Positions 9,111 through 17,217 of a stretch of DNA of 47,833 nt are shown here, piece by piece; the stretch's first letter is position 1; each line of letters starts with the position of its first letter. The position numbers and the translations under genes are program-made. The notes under the pieces are model-generated. The model ran no database searches. It was given only the letters and a program-made list of their open reading frames with translations, and was not told the origin of the DNA. The DNA is taken from contig QQUF01000050.1 in assembly GCA_008501735.1 (NCBI GenBank), positions 1-47,833 on the forward strand, written 5' to 3'. Origin of the DNA: Calditrichota bacterium (GTDB lineage: Bacteria; CLD3).

Positions 9111-10019
9111 TTACTCCTGCTTTATTTTTAATCCTAATTTTAACGCATTTTCGGGACAAGCATCAACACAGTTCATACAATTCGTGCAAACACCATCGTT
9201 AACCCATTTTGTGGTTCCTTTTACAGGTTCTTTAAGAACTTCCGAAACCAAGCACACTTTGAAACAATCACCACAACTTGTGCAAACTTCGTGGTCGATT
9301 TTTATTTTTGTCGGTGAAGTTTTGTGAACAATAGAGTAAAAAGCTCCAACAGGACAAGTGGACTTACACCACCAACCTTTTGCAACAAAAACATCAATCA
9401 AAAAAATTGCAAAAATCAGCCACAAAGAACTATTGAAAAGAAATCGCCATTCTGTTTCGTTTCGACCTTCAATCAAAAATTCTTTTGAAGTTCCAAAATC
9501 TTCTCCCGAACCTAAAGCCAATTCGCTACCAAATTCGCTTCCTTGAAAATCAACCCCAAGTGCAATATTTTGGCTAATAATTCCAATTGGCGAAATCCAT
9601 TCAAAAACTGGCTTTGAAGTTACTAAGCTCAAAACTAACAAAACTCCAAGAACCCAATATTTTTGAGAATCGGAAGGTTTATAATTAAAAACTCCAAACT
9701 TGTCGTGTAACTTTTCCGAAATTTCTGTCAGAATAAAAATCGGGCAAATCCACGAACAAAAAACTCTCCCGCCAACCAAAAAATAAAATCCCAAAATTAA
9801 AATTGCACTTACGAGAAGTGGAAGGTAAATCGTTTTGGTCGCCAAAGTGTAATCCAAAAAAGCAAAAGGGTCAGTGAGCGAAATTCCAAAAATCTCACTC
9901 GAAATCAGAGTCCCTTTGAAAAATGAGAATCCAAAAATCGGAGTCATCAAAAGTAAAATTACACCGATTTGAACAATTCTTCTTGTGATTTTCCACTTGT
10001 TATTTTTTACCCAATTCAT
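9111..10019 (-). CDS. napH: NapH-type membrane ferredoxin (quinol dehydrogenase component)
   Basis: A 302-residue integral membrane protein with four to five predicted helices, for example residues about 14-35, 50-85 and 125-145. The cytoplasmic CxxxCP motifs FCSWICP and CKSTCP are typical of NapH. The C-terminal tail holds two 4Fe-4S motifs, CTSCGDCFKVC and CTNCMNCVDACP. With NapG it forms the NapGH electron-transfer module that takes electrons from the quinone pool and can substitute for NapC, which is absent here. The spacing to napG is one base and to napB three bases, so the genes are co-translated. Confidence 0.92.
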   Translation of the reverse strand: MNWVKNNKWKITRRIVQIGVILLLMTPIFGFSFFKGTLISSEIFGISLTDPFAFLDYTLATKTIYLPLLVSAILILGFYFLVGGRVFCSWICPIFILTEISEKLHDKFGVFNYKPSDSQKYWVLGVLLVLSLVTSKPVFEWISPIGIISQNIALGVDFQGSEFGSELALGSGEDFGTSKEFLIEGRNETEWRFLFNSSLWLIFAIFLIDVFVAKGWWCKSTCPVGAFYSIVHKTSPTKIKIDHEVCTSCGDCFKVCLVSEVLKEPVKGTTKWVNDGVCTNCMNCVDACPENALKLGLKIKQE

Positions 10020-10020
10020 C

Positions 10021-10671
10021 TTAAGACGTTACTCCTTCATTTAAGTAGAAGTAGTGTTTTGCTTTGTCGCCTTTTTGAGTCTGAATTACCGTAATTGCAG
10101 AATTATCCAAAGGGCAAGCATTTTCACAAATTCCGCAACCTGTGCAAGCGTCTTTGTGGACAACAGGTTCAAAAATTGTGTGTTTGCCAGTCGCTTTGTT
10201 TTCTTGCTTGTTTAAAGTGATTGCATTGTCAATGAGCGGACAAACTCGGTAACAAATTTCGCACCGAATTCCATTTAGAGAAAGACACGCTTCTCTGTCA
10301 GTAATGACTGCTGTTCCAAGATTTGCTTTGGAAATGTCAGTCAAACTGTGGTCAAGTGCATCAGTTGGACAAGCCTTAATGCAAGGAATGTCTTCACACA
10401 AGTAACAAGGAGTTTCCCTGAAATTTATGTAAGGAGTTCCAGCTGATTTTCCATCTTTTGCACTTCCAAGAATCAACGTGTCGTAAGGGCAATCTTGAAT
10501 ACATTTTCCACAACGAATACAAGCTGCAAGAAAATCTTCTTCACTCAAAGCTCCTGGAGGTCGAAAATAAATTTTATTTTCGCCTCCGAGAAAATTCAAC
10601 AATGAAAATCCGCTTGCACACCCAATCGCGGAAACTGCAAAACTTTTTTTGAAAAAATTTCGTCTGTCCAT
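10021..10671 (-). CDS. napG: NapG-type Tat-exported ferredoxin
   Basis: A 216-residue protein with four 4Fe-4S motifs (CIRCGKCIQDCP, CYLCEDIPCIKACP, CLSLNGIRCEICYRVCP, CTGCGICENACP) and an N-terminal twin-arginine motif, RRNFFKK, so it should be exported folded to the periplasm. It is the partner of NapH in the NapGH quinol-oxidising module. It sits between napA and napH. The 64-bp gap from napA contains a short stretch of AT-rich sequence without an obvious hairpin. Confidence 0.93.
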   Translation of the reverse strand: MDRRNFFKKSFAVSAIGCASGFSLLNFLGGENKIYFRPPGALSEEDFLAACIRCGKCIQDCPYDTLILGSAKDGKSAGTPYINFRETPCYLCEDIPCIKACPTDALDHSLTDISKANLGTAVITDREACLSLNGIRCEICYRVCPLIDNAITLNKQENKATGKHTIFEPVVHKDACTGCGICENACPLDNSAITVIQTQKGDKAKHYFYLNEGVTS

Positions 10672-10735
10672 TTTGAAAAAATCGAGGCTAAGAAAAATAC
10701 TTTAACCTCGAAACTCCATTCAAATCGCCCACAAC

Positions 10736-13249
10736 TTATGCTTTTTCGACTTTTACTGCACATTTTTTGTAATCGGGTTCTTTCGAAATTGGGCAGTAAG
10801 CATCTAAAGTAATTTCATTCACCATTCTTGTTTCGTCAAAGAAAGGAATAAACACATTTCCCAGAGCAGGAATTGACCTTCCATTAACGTCAGCAGGGAA
10901 AACTACGCTTCCTCTTCGCGAGGAAACACGAACAAGGTCGCCTCGTTTGATTCCCATTTTTTTCGCATCGTCAGGATTCAAGTTCACAACAGCACGCGGA
11001 ACAGCTCGGCGAAGTTCAGGAACTCTCATCGTCATACTTCCTGTGTGCCAATGCTCCAAAACTCTTCCTGTGCAAAGCCAGAATGGAAATTCATTGTCTG
11101 GTTCTTCTGCTGCGGGTTCGTAAGGAACTGCCAAAATTGTTGCTTTGTATCCGTTTTTCTTAGCTTTGTAAAATGCGATGTCTCCTTTGTGTTCAGGATG
11201 TTCTTTTTTGAACTTCGCTGCGTAAGGGTCATACTTTGCATTGTAACGCCATTTTACCGAAACGAAACCTTTGTCTTTATCTCCTTCTGGAGATTCCAAA
11301 TTATCCCAAACATCTGTAAAGTCGTGTTTTCCATTAACTTCTTCAGTTTTGCCAACGTAGGGCCAAACAACTCCGTGTTTTTCTCTAAGAACATCGTAAG
11401 GAGCTAAATCTTTCCCGATTCCAAGTGAGAAACTTCTGTATTCTTCCCACATTTCTTTGTAATAATTTTCTTTTGAGTAAGGGTAAATTATGTCAGCTAA
11501 TGTTTTTCCACCTTCAACTTTCATTCGTTTGGCGATTTCATACATTTGCCAAATTTCAGTTTTTGCTTCTCCTGGAGGTTCTGCGATTTTGTTCCAATGT
11601 TGAGTTCTTCTTTCGGCATTTCCATAAGCACCTTCTTTTTCCGTCCACATTGCACAAGGGAAAACTACATCTGCGAGTTCAGTTGACCTTGTTGGGTAAA
11701 CATCGGAAACGATTAAGAAAAATCCTTTGTCTTCTGTTGCTTTGCGGTAACGGTTCAAATGAGGCATTGATTGGAAAGGGTTTGTAACTTGTGTCCACAT
11801 CAACTTCAACTTTTTGTTGTCAACTGCTCTGAACATTTCAACTGTGTGAAGTCCGACCTTTGGATTAATTTTTTCAACAGGAATGTTCCAGATTTTTGCA
11901 GCCATTTCTCTGTGTGCTGCATTTGCAACAACGTGGTCAGCAGGAAGTCTGTGAGCAAAAGTTCCAACTTCACGAGCAGTTCCGCAAGCACTTGGTTGAC
12001 CTGTTAGTGAGAAAGGTCCATTTCCAGGTTTTGAAATTTTGCCTGTCAACAAGTGAATGTTGTAAACAAGGTGATTTGCCCAAGTTCCTCTTGTGTGTTG
12101 GTTGAAGCCCATTGTCCAATACGAACAAACGTTTCTGTCTTTTGAAGAAATGTATCTTGCGGCTTCTACCAATTTTTCTACAGGAACTCCCGAAAGCTCG
12201 GAAACGTATTCGGCAGTGTAAGTACTTACAAATTTTTTGAATTCCTCAAAAGTGTAAGGATACATTGCACCTGCGTTTTTGGGAATGTCTCCATCGCCAT
12301 CTTTAAGTCCATAACCTATGTTATCTTGACCTTTTTTAAAAATAGTATTTTGCTCAACAAATTCTTTGTCATAAAGTTCATTTTCACAAATGTAGTGTGC
12401 AAAATAATTTAAAATTGCAAGGTCAGTTTGTGGTTTAAATTCCAAGTAAAGGTCAGCTTCTTCGGAACTACGAGTGTACTGAGTTCCTAAGTCAACAATT
12501 CTTACTTTGCGAGGATTTTTGAGTTTTGTATCAATAATTCTTGAGAACAAAACAGGGTGCATTTCCGCCATATTTGCTCCCCAAAGGAAGAAAGTATCAG
12601 CGTGTTCTAAGTCCTCGTAACTTCCCATTGGTTCGTCGGATTGGAAAGTTCGCATAAAACCAGCAACAGCACTTGCCATACACATTCTTGCATTTGGCTC
12701 AAGGTGGTTTGAGCCAACTCCATCTTTTGAAACGAAACCAAGCCCAGCTTTCATAAATTTAGATGCTGCGTAACCTTCAAAGATTGTCCATTGACCAGAA
12801 CCAAACATTGAAACAGCATCTGAGCCGTGTTCTTTGAGGATTTCAGTGTATTTTGAAGCCACTAGATCTAATGCTTCGTCCCAAGATGATTCTTCTAATT
12901 TTCCATTTTTACGAATCAAAGGTTTAGTAAGTCTGTCTTTTCCGTAAAGTATTTTTGACAAGAAATAACCTTTTATGCAGTTTAAACCTTTGTTTGAGTA
13001 ACAATCTGGGTCGCCTTTTGTGGCAACAATTTTATCTCCTTTTCTTCCTACAAGAACTCCGCAACCTGTTCCACAAAATCGGCAAACCGATTTATCCCAT
13101 TCCATTCCGAGTTGGTCAAGTTCTCCACCGACTTTTTGAGTAAGAGGTTCTTGAGGTTTTGGCTTTTGTTCACAAGAAGCCAATAATGAAGCGGTAGCAA
13201 TTGAAGCCGCTGTTGATTTTAAGAATTTTCTTCTATCTAAATTCTTCAT
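10736..13249 (-). CDS. napA: Periplasmic nitrate reductase catalytic subunit NapA
   Basis: An 837-residue molybdopterin oxidoreductase that reduces nitrate to nitrite in the periplasm. The N terminus has a Tat motif (DRRKFLK). The next stretch reads LLASC, so a lipid-anchored mature form is possible. Four Cys for the 4Fe-4S cluster are at 56, 59, 63 and 91 (CRFCGTGC ... GLNC). The Mo-ligand Cys is C190 in RMCMASAVAGFMRTF, characteristic of Nap rather than of Asp-ligated Nar or of formate dehydrogenases. The NapA segment EPMGSYEDLEHADTFFLWG follows. The length fits the family. The start overlaps the napD stop by 4 bp. Confidence 0.97.
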   Translation of the reverse strand: MKNLDRRKFLKSTAASIATASLLASCEQKPKPQEPLTQKVGGELDQLGMEWDKSVCRFCGTGCGVLVGRKGDKIVATKGDPDCYSNKGLNCIKGYFLSKILYGKDRLTKPLIRKNGKLEESSWDEALDLVASKYTEILKEHGSDAVSMFGSGQWTIFEGYAASKFMKAGLGFVSKDGVGSNHLEPNARMCMASAVAGFMRTFQSDEPMGSYEDLEHADTFFLWGANMAEMHPVLFSRIIDTKLKNPRKVRIVDLGTQYTRSSEEADLYLEFKPQTDLAILNYFAHYICENELYDKEFVEQNTIFKKGQDNIGYGLKDGDGDIPKNAGAMYPYTFEEFKKFVSTYTAEYVSELSGVPVEKLVEAARYISSKDRNVCSYWTMGFNQHTRGTWANHLVYNIHLLTGKISKPGNGPFSLTGQPSACGTAREVGTFAHRLPADHVVANAAHREMAAKIWNIPVEKINPKVGLHTVEMFRAVDNKKLKLMWTQVTNPFQSMPHLNRYRKATEDKGFFLIVSDVYPTRSTELADVVFPCAMWTEKEGAYGNAERRTQHWNKIAEPPGEAKTEIWQMYEIAKRMKVEGGKTLADIIYPYSKENYYKEMWEEYRSFSLGIGKDLAPYDVLREKHGVVWPYVGKTEEVNGKHDFTDVWDNLESPEGDKDKGFVSVKWRYNAKYDPYAAKFKKEHPEHKGDIAFYKAKKNGYKATILAVPYEPAAEEPDNEFPFWLCTGRVLEHWHTGSMTMRVPELRRAVPRAVVNLNPDDAKKMGIKRGDLVRVSSRRGSVVFPADVNGRSIPALGNVFIPFFDETRMVNEITLDAYCPISKEPDYKKCAVKVEKA

Positions 13250-13554
13250 TTTTGCACCTCTAAAAATGTATTTTTATGTGATTCTTCAATTACTTTTTCA
13301 TATAAATCTTTTGAATCGCCAATCACTTCATCTTCAAAGAAATGAGCAACTAACTCCAAACTTAAGACTCCAACCATAACTCTAATTTCTTCTGCAATTC
13401 CAGCTGCGAGGTCAGTGGTTTCAGTTTCCAAAACAACTGCTAATTTTGATTCTTTTGTGAAAACAATTTCTGCTTCAGGAATTAATTTGATTTGTTCTTT
13501 TACAGATTCGTAAAAAGGAGGATAGCAATTCATAACTATACTTGAAATAACCAT
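13246..13554 (-). CDS. napD: NapD chaperone for NapA
   Basis: A 102-residue small cytoplasmic protein with the NapD ferredoxin-like fold pattern: ISSIVMNC strand, helix with VKEQIKLIPEAEI, LAVVLET strand, then helix AAGIAEEIRVMVGVLSLELVAHFFE. NapD binds the twin-arginine signal of NapA and prevents premature export. It is the first gene of the nap operon and overlaps napA (ATG-A type). It lies about 50 bp downstream of a sigma-54-like element at 13607-13623. Confidence 0.9.
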   Translation of the reverse strand: MVISSIVMNCYPPFYESVKEQIKLIPEAEIVFTKESKLAVVLETETTDLAAGIAEEIRVMVGVLSLELVAHFFEDEVIGDSKDLYEKVIEESHKNTFLEVQK

Positions 13555-13606
13555 TTCGACAACCTTGAAAATAGTTTTAGTTCAATAATTTAAGATTATG
13601 AACTCT

Positions 13607-13623
13607 GACAACTGATGTGCCAA
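13607..13623 (-). promoter_or_regulatory. Candidate sigma-54 (-24/-12) promoter for the nap operon
   Basis: Read on the minus strand the element is TTGGCACATCAGTTGTC. It matches the sigma-54 consensus TTGGCACG-N4-TTGCW at the whole -24 box and the first three bases of the -12 box, with correct spacing. The one serious deviation is GT in place of the -12 GC. A start site about 12 nt downstream would leave roughly 40 nt of leader before napD. Confidence 0.5.
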
Positions 13624-13995
13624 ACAGAATAATTTTTTGAAAAAGACATTTGAATAACTTTAATGCGACTTTCAATTCTAGAGGCAAAAATTAATGACTT
13701 TTTTACCTCTTATTTATAAGAATAAGGCTTTCATATAAGAGATGTTCAGTAAGTTTTTATTTTTAATGACTTTGCAAAGTATGATTTTTTGGAATTAACT
13801 CATTCTACTAAATCAATCAATCCTTTTAAAAGCAGTTTTCTTACTGAAAACTGTAATCAAACTACTTAAAACTACTTTTGAGTAATATTCCAAGTTCACC
13901 AAATGATATTTCAAAACCCAAAACTATACTCTTTCAGAAATAAGAGTGATTACTCTTTAATTCTACTCCTAAATCTTTCTAATCAAGTTTATGAC
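13624..13995. promoter_or_regulatory. Shared control region between nap and Rieske/cytochrome b/HAO operons
   Basis: No gene is visible in this stretch. It holds several dyads: a near-perfect inverted repeat AGAGGCAAAAA / TTTTTACCTCT at 13680-13710; a 12-bp palindrome ACTTTGCAAAGT at 13769-13780; the 21-bp dyad CAGTTTTC-N5-GAAAACTG at 13833-13853; and AAGAGT-N4-ACTCTT at 13942-13957. They lie at enhancer distance from both -24/-12 elements, as sites for a dimeric or hexameric activator would. Which protein binds is not visible from sequence. Confidence 0.5.
13833..13853. promoter_or_regulatory. Perfect 8-bp dyad, candidate upstream activator site
   Basis: CAGTTTTC and GAAAACTG separated by TTACT. 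It is centred about 150 bp from the rightward and 220 bp from the leftward -24/-12 element, a usual range for an enhancer-binding protein with a Fis HTH. Function is inferred from symmetry and position. Confidence 0.4.
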
Positions 13996-14012
13996 TTGGC
14001 ATAATCTTAGCA
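13996..14012 (+). promoter_or_regulatory. Candidate sigma-54 (-24/-12) promoter for Rieske/cytochrome b/HAO operon
   Basis: TTGGCATAATCTTAGCA. The GG of the -24 box and the GC of the -12 box are both present with exact 10-bp separation, and TTGGCA matches the -24 consensus. A start near 14023-14025 would give a leader of about 30 nt before the Rieske ATG at 14053. Confidence 0.6.
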
Positions 14013-14052
14013 TAAAGGTAAATCTTATAATTTCCAAAATTAGGTTATTGAA

Positions 14053-14505
14053 ATGGATAACTCTGAAAAAGACAAAAACTCACGACGCGACTTTCTTTCT
14101 TCTACACTAATGGGTGTTGGATTGGTAGCAAGTTATGGAGTTGCTACTTACTACGCAACTCAGTTCGTCGCTCCCGAAAACAAAGAAAAAGTTTTCCGCT
14201 CAATTTATGTTTCGCCTGAAAAAAATATTCCTGTTGGAGTCAGTAAAACGATTACAGACTTAAAAGGAAGAAAAATTTCAATTACAAACACAGGTAGTGG
14301 ATTTACAGCTCTTTCTACAGTTTGCACTCATTTGGGTTGCAAAGTTCATTGGGAAGGTAGTAAAAATGCTTTTTATTGCCCTTGTCACGAAGGCTTTTTT
14401 GATTCTGACGGAAATGTTTCTCAAGGTCCACCACCACGTCCTCTCGACAAATATGAAGTTGAGTTAATTGATGGAAATATTTTTGTAAAAATTGAGGAGG
14501 TCTAA
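14053..14505 (+). CDS. Rieske 2Fe-2S protein of a bc/b6f-type complex
   Basis: A 150-residue protein. A twin-arginine motif (SRRDFLSS) is followed by one transmembrane helix (about 18-38), the usual anchor of Rieske subunits. The cluster box 1 CTHLGC has Cys91, His93 and Cys96; box 2 CPCHEGFF has Cys109 and His112, and Cys96-Cys111 would form the disulfide. The PPPRPLDKYEVE segment after box 2 is typical. It accepts electrons from quinol at the Qo site of cytochrome b. The cytochrome b gene follows 2 bp later, and an HAO-type cytochrome replaces the usual cytochrome c1 or f gene. Confidence 0.95.
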   Translation: MDNSEKDKNSRRDFLSSTLMGVGLVASYGVATYYATQFVAPENKEKVFRSIYVSPEKNIPVGVSKTITDLKGRKISITNTGSGFTALSTVCTHLGCKVHWEGSKNAFYCPCHEGFFDSDGNVSQGPPPRPLDKYEVELIDGNIFVKIEEV

Positions 14506-14507
14506 AA

Positions 14508-15563
14508 ATGGACTCTAAAGCAGAAAATAAATCCAATTGGTTTAGCGAAAGAGTTCCGATTGATTTAGAAGGGCTTAAACATATGACGAATGAGCCAGTT
14601 CCAAATCACTTAAAAAGATGGTGGTTTGCACTTGGCGGAACTCCTGCATATTTGTTTACAGTTCAATTGGTTACTGGAATTCTTCTTACGTTTTACTACG
14701 TTCCAACTCCTGAAGCTGCTTACTCAAGTGTTGCGGCAATAACAAACGAAGTTCGTTTTGGTTGGTTCATTCGCGGGATTCATATGTGGTCAGCTAACTT
14801 GATGGTTGTTGCGGTAATTTTGCATATGAGTCGAGTCTTTTTCACTGGAGCTTACCGAAAGCCACGTGAAATGAATTGGATAATTGGAGTTTGTATTTTG
14901 TTAGTTACTGTCACTTTTGGGTTTACAGGTTATTCATTAATTTATGAACAACTCTCTTATTGGGCGGCAACTGTTGGAACTAACATTGCGGAAGGTGTTC
15001 CGCTTATTGGTCCAATGATGGCAAGTTTCATTCGTGGTGGTGACGAAATCGGTGCAAATACCTTGACTCGTTTTTTTGTTTTGCATATCGGAGTCTTGCC
15101 AACTGTAATGTTTATCTTAATTGCTGTTCACGTTTTCTTTATTAGGACTCAAGGTGTAACAGAATTCAAATTCGAAGAACAAGCAGAAGAGAAAGAAGAA
15201 ACTTTCCCATTTTTCCCAAACCATCTTTTGACAGAATTAATTATCGGTTTGCTTTTGATGTACATACTCACAATGCTTGTTGTGATTTTCCCTCCTGAAA
15301 TGCACGAAGCGGCAAATCCTTTGGTAACTCCCGAACACATCAAACCAGAATGGTATTTCTACGCTTCTTTTAGATGGCTCAAAATCAACAGTTTTACTGT
15401 TGGGATTGTTGGGCAAATATTTGCAGTTGTTGCAATTATGGCTTGGCCTTGGATAGACAAGATCTTTAGACGCAAAAATCCAAATTCCGAAATCAGTATT
15501 TTTATCGGAATAATTGGGTTTTTATTTTTCCTCGTTTTGACAATCTGGGAAGCAATGGTTTAA
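14508..15563 (+). CDS. Full-length cytochrome b of a Rieske/cytochrome b complex
   Basis: A 351-residue integral membrane protein with about eight helices. It has two haem b ligand pairs, His92/His106 and His193/His208. The 13- and 14-residue gaps between them match cytochrome b6 rather than mitochondrial cytochrome b. The Qo-site motif is PEWYFYASFRWLK in the C-terminal half, so the b6-like and subunit-IV-like parts are fused in one chain. An acidic insert EEQAEEKEET (about 222-233) sits in the loop between the two parts. It would oxidise menaquinol and bifurcate electrons between the Rieske centre and low-potential haems. It is co-transcribed with the Rieske gene upstream and the octaheme cytochrome 42 bp downstream. 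Confidence 0.95.
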   Translation: MDSKAENKSNWFSERVPIDLEGLKHMTNEPVPNHLKRWWFALGGTPAYLFTVQLVTGILLTFYYVPTPEAAYSSVAAITNEVRFGWFIRGIHMWSANLMVVAVILHMSRVFFTGAYRKPREMNWIIGVCILLVTVTFGFTGYSLIYEQLSYWAATVGTNIAEGVPLIGPMMASFIRGGDEIGANTLTRFFVLHIGVLPTVMFILIAVHVFFIRTQGVTEFKFEEQAEEKEETFPFFPNHLLTELIIGLLLMYILTMLVVIFPPEMHEAANPLVTPEHIKPEWYFYASFRWLKINSFTVGIVGQIFAVVAIMAWPWIDKIFRRKNPNSEISIFIGIIGFLFFLVLTIWEAMV

Positions 15564-15605
15564 GAACTTAATTTTATTTTATTAATAATTTGACAGGTAC
15601 AAAAA

Positions 15606-17081
15606 ATGTCACTCAATACAAAAAGATTCGTTATAGCTTTTCTGAGTTTTATGTTCCTTCTCGCTCTACTTTTGGTAGGCTATATGGAAGGAAACAAAAG
15701 AGTTATGGGGCACAAAGCTGAAATAAAAGTTCCTGACGACAGTAAACAATGTGTGGAATGCCACAACATTAAAACTCCTTCACTAATTGCACAATGGGAA
15801 GATAGTAAACACGCATTAAAAGGCGTTGGTTGTATGGAATGCCACAGTACAGAAGAAGGTGATATTGACGCTTGGGAACATCACGGTTCCAAAATTGCTG
15901 TCGTCGTTTCTCCAAAAGATTGCTCCAAATGTCACTCTCATGAATTTGAAGAATTTCAAAAATCTCACCACGCTACAGCAGGTCAGATACTCGGCTCACT
16001 TGACAACACTTTAGCAGAAGTTGTTGAAGGAAGTATGGCTCACGGAATTGCTTTAAACGGGCAATCTCCAGCAGCAGTTAGCGGTTGTCTGCAATGTCAC
16101 GGTTCAGTTGTAAAAATTATGGATAATGGAAAGCCTGACCCTGCAACTTGGCCAAATACTGGAATTGGAAGAATAAATCCTGATGGCTCAAAAGGCTCTT
16201 GTGCAGCTTGTCACTCAAGACACAGTTTCTCACCAAAACTTGCTCGTAACCCTGAGAACTGCGGAAAATGTCACTTAGGTCCTGACCACCCACAAAAAGA
16301 AATTTATGATGAATCAAAACACGGTGTTGCATTCAGAGCATTCAAAGAATATATGAATCTTGATGCACAACCTTGGAGAGTTGGAATCGAATACACTGCA
16401 GCACCAACTTGTGCAACTTGCCATATGAGTGCTACTGAAACTCAAGCTGTTACTCACGATGTTGGAGATAGAATTTCTTGGACACTTCGTCCACCTGTTT
16501 CTGAAAAAATTGACGCAAAAGCTAAAAAACTTGGAAAAGATGTTTTGAGTTGGGAAGACAGACGTGAAAATATGCAAGACGTTTGTATGAAATGTCATTC
16601 AAGCGATTACGTTGAAGGATTTTATACTCAATTTGACGCGGCAATTAATCTTTACAATGAGAAATTTGGTAAACCTTCAACACACCTCTACAAAATGATG
16701 AAATCTTCTAAGCTTCTATCTGACGTTGCTTTTGATGATGAACTCGAATGGACTTATTTCTACTTATGGCATCACGAAGGTCGTCGTGCAAGACACGGAG
16801 CAGCGATGATGGGACCAGATTACACTCAATGGCACGGATTCTACGAAGTTGCAGAAAGATGGTATATGGAGTTTATTCCACAAACTCGTGAACTTTGTGA
16901 GGAAGCAATCAAACACGGAAATGCTTCTGAGAAAAAAGCTGCTCACGAAGTTCTTAAGGAACTTGACAATATCTTGAATAGAGAAGAGCACGAGTGGTTT
17001 ATCGGTAAAATGTCTGATGAAGAAAAAGCTCGTAGAAAAGCTGCTTCAGAAGAGTTCAAGAAAAGATACGTACAAGATTAA
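15606..17081 (+). CDS. Membrane-anchored HAO-type octaheme cytochrome c
   Basis: A 491-residue protein with exactly eight CxxCH motifs at Cys49, 76, 106, 161, 199, 219, 269 and 327. One N-terminal helix (about 8-26) without a clear cleavage site probably anchors it facing the periplasm. Family markers of hydroxylamine-oxidoreductase-like proteins are visible: CLQCHGS at haem 4 (the catalytic haem), APTCATCHM plus THDVGDRISW around haem 7, and the C-terminal helical part WHHEGRRARHGAAMMGPDYTQWHG. The HAO family oxidises hydroxylamine or hydrazine, or runs in reverse on nitrite. Next to a nitrate reductase and a quinol-oxidising complex, nitrite reduction is the more likely role. Tyr406 is a possible counterpart of the HAO cross-linking tyrosine, but alignment is needed. 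Confidence 0.88.
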   Translation: MSLNTKRFVIAFLSFMFLLALLLVGYMEGNKRVMGHKAEIKVPDDSKQCVECHNIKTPSLIAQWEDSKHALKGVGCMECHSTEEGDIDAWEHHGSKIAVVVSPKDCSKCHSHEFEEFQKSHHATAGQILGSLDNTLAEVVEGSMAHGIALNGQSPAAVSGCLQCHGSVVKIMDNGKPDPATWPNTGIGRINPDGSKGSCAACHSRHSFSPKLARNPENCGKCHLGPDHPQKEIYDESKHGVAFRAFKEYMNLDAQPWRVGIEYTAAPTCATCHMSATETQAVTHDVGDRISWTLRPPVSEKIDAKAKKLGKDVLSWEDRRENMQDVCMKCHSSDYVEGFYTQFDAAINLYNEKFGKPSTHLYKMMKSSKLLSDVAFDDELEWTYFYLWHHEGRRARHGAAMMGPDYTQWHGFYEVAERWYMEFIPQTRELCEEAIKHGNASEKKAAHEVLKELDNILNREEHEWFIGKMSDEEKARRKAASEEFKKRYVQD

Positions 17082-17104
17082 ATAATTAGCATTTCTCCTT
17101 TGTT

Positions 17105-17141
17105 AACTTCGGTGCATAATTTTATTATGCACCGAAGTTTT
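17105..17141 (+). terminator. Terminator of the Rieske/cytochrome b/HAO operon
   Basis: A perfect 16-bp stem from AACTTCGGTGCATAAT to ATTATGCACCGAAGTT with a 3-nt TTT loop, followed by a short T run. It is the longest perfect hairpin in the window, 23 bp after the stop codon. Confidence 0.85.
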
Positions 17142-17172
17142 GAGTGTTAATTTCATAGACTAAAAAACTATC

Positions 17173-17204
17173 GGCTTTCTTAAATCCTCTAAGAAAGCCT
17201 TTTT
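17173..17204 (+). terminator. Second hairpin with T tract just upstream of the ygbA-like gene
   Basis: A 10-bp stem GGCTTTCTTA / TAAGAAAGCC with a 7-nt loop, followed by TTTTT. It ends only 13 bp before the ATG at 17218, so it is either a second terminator for the octaheme cytochrome operon or a leader attenuator for the next gene. Confidence 0.7.
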
Positions 17205-17217
17205 GAAAGTTTCCCAG

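Noticed and set aside
11045-12105. Several plus-strand open frames opposite napA
   Set aside because: They are rich in Cys and Phe as expected for the reverse complement of napA codons; no start signals or domains.
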